Part shown: in pieces, positions 15,228-22,168 of the stretch
Layout: the number at the start of each line of letters is the position of its first letter
Numbering within the stretch: position 1 is the first letter of the stretch
Source: CBFIDE01 sp965661265
GTDB taxonomy: Bacteria; Bacteroidota; Bacteroidia; Flavobacteriales; Schleiferiaceae
NCBI GenBank assembly: GCA_965661265.1
Contig: CBFIDE010000025.1
Coordinates: 1 to 27,081, forward strand
DNA: 27,081 bases
Direction: 5' to 3'
The notes under the pieces: generated by a model
What the model saw: only the letters and a program-made list of their open reading frames with translations
Told to the model about the DNA's origin: nothing
Databases searched by the model: none
Position numbers and translations under genes: made by a program

Positions 15228-16508
15228 ATGAATCAATTAAATATTCCCGAAACTAATTTACAGAGAGTTGTAATTATTGGATGTGGCTTTGCTGGATTAA
15301 ACCTAGCAAAGGGTCTAAAAGGTCAAGATTTTCAAGTAATACTTATAGACAAGCATAACTACCATACTTTTCAGCCTCTACTATATCAGGTGGCCACGGC
15401 AGGTTTAGAACCTGATAGTATTGCTTATCCAATTCGAAATATATTCAAAGGCCAGCCTAATTTCTTTTATCGAATGGCTGAAGCACAATCGGTGGACAGT
15501 GCGGAAAGAGTTATCACTACTAATATCGGTGATTTACCTTATGATTAGCTTGTTATAGCTACAGGAAGTAATACTAATTACTTTGGTATGGAAGATGTCG
15601 AAGAGAATTCGATGTCCATGAAGACCGTTCCAGAAGTGCTAAACTTGAGATCTTTGATGCTTCAAAATTTTGAGTCAGCTTCATTAACCAATGATCTTTT
15701 GATTAGAGAGATATTAATGAATTTTGTGATTGTGGGCGGTGGACCAACTGGTGTGGAACTAGCAGGTGCTTTAGCGGAGCTTAAAAACCATGTGCTCCCT
15801 AATGATTATCCAGATTTAGATTTTAGAAGAATGTCTATCCATTTGGTTGAAGCTGCAGATAGATTGCTACCTCCAATGAGCGCAAAAGCCTCTGTCAATA
15901 GTTTGAACTACCTCAAAGATATGGGCGTTCAGGTCTGGTTAAATACCCAAGTAAAAGCCTATGATGGTGAAACAGTGAAGACAAATCAAAAGAATTTAAT
16001 AAGTTCAAATATGATTTGGGCCGCTGGCGTAAGCGGTAAACTAATGAAAGGCTAAGCAGAGGATTCCTTTGAAAGAGGGCGATATCTTGTTAATGGTTCC
16101 AATCAAATAATTGGTCAGGAGTCTGTTTATGTTATCGGTGATATCGCCTTAATGAAGAATGCTGATAATCCAAAGGGACATCCTATGGTAGCTCAAGTAG
16201 CGATTCAACAAGCCGTTCATCTAGCCAAAAACTTAAAACGTCTAGTTAAGAATCAAGAGGCTAAAGACTTTGTTTATAAAGACTTAGGCTCCATGGCTAC
16301 AGTAGGTAGAAATAAAGCTGTGGCGGATTTAGGCAAGTTTAAGGTAGGAGGTTTTATTGGCTGGCTCATTTGGATGTTAATTCATTTAATTAGTCTAGTG
16401 GGGTTCAGAAATAAACTAGTAGTTCTATTGAATTGGTTCGTTAACTATTTTAGTTACGACAGAAAAATTAGACTGATTATTAGGCCTTTTAATAGGAATC
16501 TCAAATAG
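15228..16508 (+). pseudogene. ndh: Type II NADH dehydrogenase (NDH-2) with two in-frame stop codons
   Basis: One continuous frame from the ATG at 15228 to the TAA at 16508 encodes a complete 426-position NDH-2, a monotopic membrane flavoenzyme passing electrons from NADH to quinone. It is interrupted by TAG at 15546-15548 and TAA at 16053-16055. The FAD-binding motif VVIIGCGFAGLNLA, the HNYHTFQPLLYQVATAGLEP segment, LVIATGSN, the NADH-binding FVIVGGGPTGVELAGAL and the C-terminal FVYKDLGSMATVGRNKAV plus a membrane-associated helix are all intact and in one frame. The TAG falls in the usual YDYLVIATGS context (Tyr expected); the TAA follows KG where Leu is common (TTA to TAA is one change). No frameshift is needed. 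It should not be annotated as three genes. Read-through or assembly error cannot be excluded. Confidence 0.88.
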
Positions 16509-16512
16509 CTTA

Positions 16513-17185
16513 ATGTGTACATTAAGTCATATTAGCATAGATCACGGTTTTATTCTCTCACACAATAGAGATGAGCAGATATCTAGACCAAGTGCTGATA
16601 AAATACAAGTAAAAGAGACAGTATTCTTTCATCAAGACCTTCAGGCAGGAGGCAAATGGTTTCGTGCTAGTAAGAATTTATGTGTCTGTTTGCTGAATGG
16701 CGGAAGTATCCATTATCAAAGAAAGAAGAAATACAGGCATAGTAGAGGCCTTATCCCAATTGATATTCAGAAATATTCCAGTCCTCAGGATTTTCTCAAT
16801 AATTACAGTTTAAAGGATATTGAACCCATTACTCTTATACTGAGGTATAATAATAAACTGTTTGAACTAATTCATAATGAAGAATCAAGTGTTCTTAATG
16901 AATTATATAGCAGTCAAAATTATATTTGGTCCTCCACTACACTCTATTCGGTAGAATGAAGAAATAAGCGCCAAAAGAATTTCTTTGAATGGCTTTCTGC
17001 TCTGGGCGATTTAACCCCAAAGGTCTTGGAGGATTTTCACCTTCATTCTAAGAAGAGCAATAGTTTATTATATAAAGGAATTAAAGAGCTTAAAACTATA
17101 AGCTTCACTCAATTTTATAAGTCCAAAAACGACTATATTTTGTCTTATACGGATTTACTAAAAACTACTTTCGAAAAAATTAAGA
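16513..17185 (+). pseudogene. NRDE / TANGO2-like protein gene with premature TGA and likely lost stop
   Basis: The N-terminal half (16513-16959) is recognisable as the NRDE family: MCT start with a possible N-terminal nucleophile Cys, HNRDEQISRPSA, FFHQDLQAGGKWFRAS, LLNGG, YRHSRGL and IWSSTTLYS. A TGA at 16957-16959 stops it where the family continues. The same frame resumes without a shift: KRQKNFFEWLS, a DFHLHS segment, then ELKTISFTQFYKSKN, the usual C-terminal strand. The frame then runs past the expected end to a TAA at 17308-17310, through a terminator and the next gene's promoter. The natural stop was probably the TAA at 17181-17183; it would be in frame if the A-run at 17174-17179 had one more A. 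The 3' boundary given is therefore an estimate. Family function is uncertain (TANGO2 is linked to lipid/heme handling). Confidence 0.78.
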
Positions 17186-17201
17186 TGTTAACAATAAATT
17201 T

Positions 17202-17226
17202 AAACTCACTGATAATGAGTTTTTTT
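17202..17226 (+). terminator. Intrinsic terminator after the NRDE gene
   Basis: AAACTCA (17202-17208) pairs with TGAGTTT (17216-17222) around a 7-nt loop, followed by more T (the T-run reaches 17226). It lies just past the probable natural end of the NRDE gene and before the PadR promoter, marking an operon boundary. Confidence 0.68.
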
Positions 17227-17248
17227 CATTTTAATAAGGTACTTTGTA

Positions 17249-17280
17249 TTGCATGGTACTATATTTTATTCGTATGTTTG
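17249..17280 (+). promoter_or_regulatory. Bacteroidota-type promoter of the padR-pspC pair
   Basis: TTG (17249-17251) is followed after 21 nt by TATGTTTG (17273-17280), an exact TAnnTTTG. This fits the TTG-N(17-23)-TAnnTTTG consensus. Transcription would start about 17287, leaving a leader of around 10 nt before the GTG at 17297. Confidence 0.65.
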
Positions 17281-17296
17281 CATAAAATTAAACGTA

Positions 17297-17626
17297 GTGA
17301 ATATAGATAATACAAAAGCACAGATGCGTAAAGGAGTATTGGAACTATGTATCCTATCTCTTCTTTCAAATCAAGATGCCTATGCCTCTGATATAATATC
17401 GGAGCTTAAGAATGCTAAAATGATAGTTGTTGAGGGTACGCTCTACCCTCTTCTAACTCGTCTTAAAAATGCAGACCTACTCTCCTACCGCTGGGAAGAA
17501 TCAAAATCGGGCCCACCCAGGAAATATTATTCCTTAACCCCAAAAGGAAAATCTTCTCTTACTGAATTAAGCACTAGTTGGGATCAACTTGTGAGCGCTG
17601 TTGAAAGGACCAAAACAAAATCTTAA
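17297..17626 (+). CDS. PadR-family transcriptional regulator
   Basis: I place the start at the GTG at 17297, giving 109 residues beginning MNIDNTKAQMRKGVLELCIL, the normal PadR N-terminus. The longer open frame from 17249 begins within the promoter and is unlikely. The winged-helix domain is complete: LELCILSLLSNQDAYASDIISEL, the recognition-helix region VVEGTLYPLLTRLKNADLLS and the wing with GPPRKYYSLTPKGK. It lacks the long C-terminal dimerisation extension of some PadRs, as usual for the short subfamily. It precedes a PspC-domain gene by 3 nt, a pairing common in Bacteroidota, and probably represses its own operon in response to an unknown signal. Confidence 0.93.
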   Translation: MNIDNTKAQMRKGVLELCILSLLSNQDAYASDIISELKNAKMIVVEGTLYPLLTRLKNADLLSYRWEESKSGPPRKYYSLTPKGKSSLTELSTSWDQLVSAVERTKTKS

Positions 17627-17629
17627 GCC

Positions 17630-19204
17630 ATGAATAAAACATTAAACATAAACTTAGCAGGGCTCATCTTTCATATTGATGAGGAAGCGTATTTGAAATT
17701 AGAATCTTATCTAAGAAAACTAAAGGATCAATTCAGGAATTCTGAAGGTGGTCATGAGATAATCTCTGATATAGAAAGCAGAATTGCTGAGCTATTGAAG
17801 GAAAAGATTTCTGTTTCTAAGGAGGTAATAAGCATGGATGATATTAATGAGGTGATTAATATCCTTGGTCGTCCTGAAGATTATATGGATGAGGAAGAAC
17901 AAGTGTATATTGAACCTAGCTACACATATTCTAGAACTGAGAAAAGAATCTTTAGAGATAGAGATGATAGAATTTTAGCGGGAGTAGCTGCTGGAGTAGC
18001 TGCATATTTTAATGTAGACTCTATTTGGGTTCGTCTGCTATGGATTATCGCTCTTTTCAGTGGATTTGGGTTCTTAATTTACATCATTCTATGGATTGTT
18101 ATTCCGGAAGCTAAGACCACAGCAGAAAAGCTGCAGATGAGAGGCGCTAAAGTAAATATTGACAATATCGAAAAAAGCATTAAATCTGGAGTGGAAACCA
18201 TGAATAAGAATGTCAAAGAATTTTCTAAAAAAGCTAGAGATTATGATTATTCTGCACAAGCTGATAAGATTAACTCAACTGCAGGTTCCATTGGCCGTTC
18301 CACAGGAAATGTAGCTAAAAACTTTGTTAGATTATTGGCAAAGTTGATCGGGTTTGTATTCCTTATTATTGGAATAATGATTCTTATTTCCTTCACGATT
18401 GCTTTGTTAACCGGTGGCTTTGCCCTTGCTGGACTAGGATATGGATTTGAGGATATCATGGCTTTTGCAAGCTTGATTGCTGATAGTGCAGGTCAAGCTA
18501 GGAGTATCTTATTTGGTGCCGGAATTCTAGCGTTAATGCCACTTACCATTCTCATTTACTTAGGGCTAAAGTTAATCTTTGGTTTAGAACCAATGAATGT
18601 TTGGTTTAAAAGAACCATTGCTATTTTCTCTGTGATTGGATTGATAATAATAATAAGTAATCTTGTGTCAATCAGAAGATCATTTGATTCTACTTCTTAT
18701 GTTAAGACAACAGAAACAATCAGCTTAGATTCTAGCTTTACTCTTTATGGCATTCAAGATGAAACTTGGGAAATGTATGAAGATGGCAGCTTTGAGCAGG
18801 AATGGATTTATACCAACGGAACCCACACCTTTAGTAATGTTAGACTTAACATTAAACTAAGTTCTGATTCGCTAGTTTGGTTGGAAACTAAGGCTATTTC
18901 TCAAGGAAATAATAGAAGAGATGCCAGAAAAAGTGCTCAAAACATACATCATAAATTAATAATCAAGGACTCTGAGGTTATTATGAGCCCATACACTGAA
19001 TTAGATTCTAATGCTAAGTTTAGAGGTCAGCGCCTGAGATATATTCTTTATCTACCGGAGAATTACGTGGTAAAGCTTGACCCTAGTTCTGTTGATGTTT
19101 TCTATGACTTAGACAATATTGATGGCTACCATGATTATGATATGGTCAAGCATTCTTGGATCATGACTTCTAGAGGTCTAAAATGTGCTGATTGTTTTAA
19201 TTGA
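17630..19204 (+). CDS. PspC-domain membrane protein
   Basis: The 524-residue protein begins with a soluble domain (about 1-95: NLAGLIFHIDEEAYLKLESYL, SDIESRIAELLKEKIS, INILGRPEDY) typical of Bacteroidota PspC proteins. Next is a PspC domain at about 106-162 (KRIFRDRDDRILAGVAAGVAAYF and a hydrophobic helix ending WIVIPEA). Three further hydrophobic segments follow (near 235-265, 295-320 and 325-345), then an all-beta C-terminal part likely outside the cytoplasm, ending KCADCFN. PspC in enterobacteria is a phage-shock sensor; in this architecture a role in envelope stress is inferred, not shown. It is the second gene of the PadR operon. Confidence 0.9.
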   Translation: MNKTLNINLAGLIFHIDEEAYLKLESYLRKLKDQFRNSEGGHEIISDIESRIAELLKEKISVSKEVISMDDINEVINILGRPEDYMDEEEQVYIEPSYTYSRTEKRIFRDRDDRILAGVAAGVAAYFNVDSIWVRLLWIIALFSGFGFLIYIILWIVIPEAKTTAEKLQMRGAKVNIDNIEKSIKSGVETMNKNVKEFSKKARDYDYSAQADKINSTAGSIGRSTGNVAKNFVRLLAKLIGFVFLIIGIMILISFTIALLTGGFALAGLGYGFEDIMAFASLIADSAGQARSILFGAGILALMPLTILIYLGLKLIFGLEPMNVWFKRTIAIFSVIGLIIIISNLVSIRRSFDSTSYVKTTETISLDSSFTLYGIQDETWEMYEDGSFEQEWIYTNGTHTFSNVRLNIKLSSDSLVWLETKAISQGNNRRDARKSAQNIHHKLIIKDSEVIMSPYTELDSNAKFRGQRLRYILYLPENYVVKLDPSSVDVFYDLDNIDGYHDYDMVKHSWIMTSRGLKCADCFN

Positions 19205-19232
19205 TTTATAATTCTTCGTTTTCTTAGAAGTC

Positions 19233-19240
19233 TATATTTG
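19233..19240 (+). promoter_or_regulatory. Possible -7 box of the M1-like gene
   Basis: TATATTTG matches TAnnTTTG exactly and lies 15 nt before the TTG start at 19256. The -33 partner is not clear. The upstream gap is only 51 nt, so the gene may also be read from the PadR promoter. Confidence 0.4.
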
Positions 19241-19255
19241 CTTAAAATTTAAGAC

Positions 19256-22054
19256 TTGCAGAGAATTTATCTCATAATACTTTTCCTCCTGACCTATTCA
19301 TCTATAGTAGGTCAGGATTTTTATTCTTATCAACTTCAGTTTGATGAGACAACAGGAATTGTACAAGGCAGTCTTAAAATCGAGCTTGACTCACAGAACC
19401 CTTACCCTGATACGCTTCTCCTACACCTACCTTCAAGATCTTTAGAGGCAAATACCTCAATGTTGCAAGAACAGCTTCTGAGTTTTCAGGATCTAAGTGT
19501 TCATTTTGAGTCCGAAGAAAAAAGAGGATTTATAAGGATTATCAATCTAAAAACAGAAAGTCAAGATTCTATAGCGGTTTGTACTAATTGCGAATTCACT
19601 CCAATAGTATTGCCTTCAAATTCTGAAAATGATCAAGTGAATATAGAGTTTAGTATCAAGCTTCCGAGTGTCAATAATAGATTAGAAATGGGCTTGATTG
19701 ATGGTGTATGGAGAATTACAGATTGGCTTCCAAGGCTGGCACCTAGAAAGAATAAGCAGTTCTACCCTATTCCTATCAACTTATTTAGAGACCAATTAAT
19801 TCAAACGGACAGCATTGAAGTGGGTTTAGAATTAAATTCGGACTTGGATGCAATTTCTAACTTGAAGGAAGTTGATGTTATTGAGAATGAAATTGAGAAG
19901 ACAAAAACCATTCAATGGTTATCTAGTGCTGCAAACCTTCACATCTTTATTGCCCAGGAAATAATCCGCTATCCATTAAATGAAAAAGTAGAATTGGCCT
20001 TTTTTGAGATGGATCCTTGGACCTTGTCCACGGCCGCTGATATGTTCAAAGATATTGATCAATATCTACTCAGAAAGTTGAATTATCAGCTCAAGAAGCA
20101 TACAGTATTAATTCTACCTAAAAAGAAGGCCTACTATCAGTCTAAAGATCTTATTAGCCTTGAGATATCCAATAATCAGCTGCAGTTTGAATCAGAATGG
20201 CTACAAGCAATATTAGAAACTGAATTTAGAATTAAGGAAGGCTTTAATGGTTATGAAAAACCTTATTTGAGTGTTGGAATTCCATACTTCTATAAATATA
20301 ACTTCATTGATGAGGAATTCAATGAAGCACGATGGATTCCTTATAGCACCTCTGTTTTAGGACGAGTGTTTAGTTTAGATGACTTTCAATATTCCTATCA
20401 AAACCAATTTTTATATCTCTACCTAGCTCGCCAAGGATTAGATCAGGAATATAAGGCTCCTTCAGACAGTCTGACTAAATTGAATTATGAAGCCGTTCCA
20501 AAGGCTAAGTCTTTCTTGGGATATAATCATCTGAATAAGTATGTGGGTGATCGTGACTTTAATAGAGCAATGAAAGATTATATGTCTGATGCTCAAGATA
20601 CTCTGGTGGAAGAAGAGCGTTTGGAGTATTTTTTAAGTTACTATAGTAATAAGGAAATTAAGTGGTTTACTAGAGGGTATATGTTGCGTCAAGCGCGATT
20701 TGATTACAACATAATAAGTGAGGACCACTGCCCTACTGTTGCTACCCTCACCGTTAAAAACAATTCTAATTTTGCTCCTCCTTATTCTGTATCACATTAT
20801 AAGGACGGAAAGCTAGTTTTTACAGAGTGGATTGAAGGACACACTGGAACCAAATCTGTTCAACTCTATTTATCAGATGCAGATAAATACGTTATCAATG
20901 CACACCAATCTCACCCTGAGCTCAATCAAAAGAATAACAGTATTAAAACAAAGGGCGCTCTGAAAAAATTGGAGCCACTTCATTTGCAATTTTACAGCAG
21001 TTTTGATGATCCTGATAAAACACAAATATTTTGGCAGCCAAGCGTAGGCTTTAATGCCTATGATAAGATTCTTTTAGGGGTTAATCTTTACAATACCGGA
21101 CTGACCAATAAAAAATGGGAATACAGCATTGCGCCTACTTTTAGTACCGGAACCTCAGAGCTTACAGGCTCTGCAAGCTTATCTTATACCCTTTTACCTA
21201 AAAGTGGTCCTTTCAGACAAATTAAGTTTGGGGCTTACGCCCGATATCTCCACTATGATAGGGATTTATCCTTCTTTAGATTGTCACCAGCTGTGAATTT
21301 TTATTTTCAAAAACCCTATGGAAATAGCCCAATAAGAAGGAAAATACGAGCAAGAGTGGTAAGCGTAGAAAGAGAATTAGCTCCAGATTTTGATGGAGTT
21401 CCTAACTCCATTAGTAATGCTAGTTATACCATAGCCAATCTGACCTATTTTAGAGAGAATATAGAGGTACTTAATCCTTCTACCTTAGAATTAGATATTC
21501 AGGCAGGAAATGCATTTAGCAGAGCTAGCATATCTTTTGATAAAAGATGGATGCTGCCTAATAAGAGATGGTTCATTTGGAGAAGTTTTGCTGGAGCCTT
21601 TTTTAACAGCAGCTTTGAACAGACTTCTGGAGACCCTAATTTTTATAGTTTTGGTTTGAGTGGAACGCAGGATTACACTTTTGATCAGAGCTTTATTGGT
21701 AGATCAGATACAAGTGGAATTTGGAGTAAGCAATTTTTTACAACGGATGGTGGCTTCAGAAATGCTACTGGAGTCTTTGCTGATTCTTATATGATTAGCA
21801 CAGGCTTCAGTCTTCCAATCTGGACAGTATTTGGAGTTTATGGTGATATAGGTGTTGCTAATAATTTTGATCAAATTTATTACGGTTACGGAATCAGAGT
21901 TGCCTTAGTAACAGATTTTCTTGAATTCTATATGCCAATGGGAGATCAGAATGGACTTCTTGTCAATCAAGATAATTATGGTCAAAACCTAAGATTTGTC
22001 CTTGATTTGAATCTTTCTCACATCATCAATAGGTTAAGAAGAGCTTACTATTAA
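19256..22054 (+). CDS. M1-peptidase-like protein without zinc motif, fused to a probable outer-membrane beta-barrel
   Basis: The TTG at 19256 is the only possible start near the signal peptide, since TAA lies two codons upstream. It yields 932 residues beginning with a signal peptide (MQRIYLIILFLLTYSSIVGQ). Residues about 20-500 follow the plan of an M1 aminopeptidase-like protein: an N-terminal beta domain, then GLIDGVWRITDWLPRLAPRKNKQFYPIP as in Bacteroidota M1 proteins, and a helical part with AKSFLGYNHLNKYVGDRDFNRAMKDYM. No HExxH occurs anywhere; the expected position is taken by sequence such as WLQAILETEFRIKEGF, so peptidase activity is unlikely. From about residue 590 to the end the protein is strand-rich with aromatic residues and ends RRAYY, consistent with an outer-membrane barrel. 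The role is unknown. Confidence 0.78.
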   Translation: MQRIYLIILFLLTYSSIVGQDFYSYQLQFDETTGIVQGSLKIELDSQNPYPDTLLLHLPSRSLEANTSMLQEQLLSFQDLSVHFESEEKRGFIRIINLKTESQDSIAVCTNCEFTPIVLPSNSENDQVNIEFSIKLPSVNNRLEMGLIDGVWRITDWLPRLAPRKNKQFYPIPINLFRDQLIQTDSIEVGLELNSDLDAISNLKEVDVIENEIEKTKTIQWLSSAANLHIFIAQEIIRYPLNEKVELAFFEMDPWTLSTAADMFKDIDQYLLRKLNYQLKKHTVLILPKKKAYYQSKDLISLEISNNQLQFESEWLQAILETEFRIKEGFNGYEKPYLSVGIPYFYKYNFIDEEFNEARWIPYSTSVLGRVFSLDDFQYSYQNQFLYLYLARQGLDQEYKAPSDSLTKLNYEAVPKAKSFLGYNHLNKYVGDRDFNRAMKDYMSDAQDTLVEEERLEYFLSYYSNKEIKWFTRGYMLRQARFDYNIISEDHCPTVATLTVKNNSNFAPPYSVSHYKDGKLVFTEWIEGHTGTKSVQLYLSDADKYVINAHQSHPELNQKNNSIKTKGALKKLEPLHLQFYSSFDDPDKTQIFWQPSVGFNAYDKILLGVNLYNTGLTNKKWEYSIAPTFSTGTSELTGSASLSYTLLPKSGPFRQIKFGAYARYLHYDRDLSFFRLSPAVNFYFQKPYGNSPIRRKIRARVVSVERELAPDFDGVPNSISNASYTIANLTYFRENIEVLNPSTLELDIQAGNAFSRASISFDKRWMLPNKRWFIWRSFAGAFFNSSFEQTSGDPNFYSFGLSGTQDYTFDQSFIGRSDTSGIWSKQFFTTDGGFRNATGVFADSYMISTGFSLPIWTVFGVYGDIGVANNFDQIYYGYGIRVALVTDFLEFYMPMGDQNGLLVNQDNYGQNLRFVLDLNLSHIINRLRRAYY

Positions 22055-22168
22055 AAAAAGGCTTCATTAAATCTAATCACTATTCTTATTTCATTGGCTT
22101 TCAGGCCTATTCTACATTATTAGATGCCCTAATTTTTGACTAAATTGCGGGCTTATAATTTGTATGCA

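Noticed and set aside
15588..16055. Separate gene from the ATG at 15588
   Set aside because: It is in the same frame as the parts before and after it and holds the middle of one NDH-2 protein; it is a fragment between two nonsense codons.
16152..16508. Separate small gene from the ATG at 16152
   Set aside because: It is the C-terminal part of the same NDH-2 frame.
16957..16959. TGA as a selenocysteine codon
   Set aside because: No Cys or Sec is expected at that position in the family as I know it, no obvious SECIS-like hairpin follows, and neighbouring genes show TAG and TAA stops that this cannot explain.
17026..17310. Independent 94-residue protein with a hydrophobic tail
   Set aside because: Same frame as the NRDE gene and its natural continuation after the TGA; the hydrophobic tail is terminator and promoter DNA read by chance.
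22055..22168. Terminator or regulatory RNA between the M1-like gene and the E1 gene
   Set aside because: I found no stable hairpin with a T-run, and the TAnnTTTG-like sequences here have wrong spacing.
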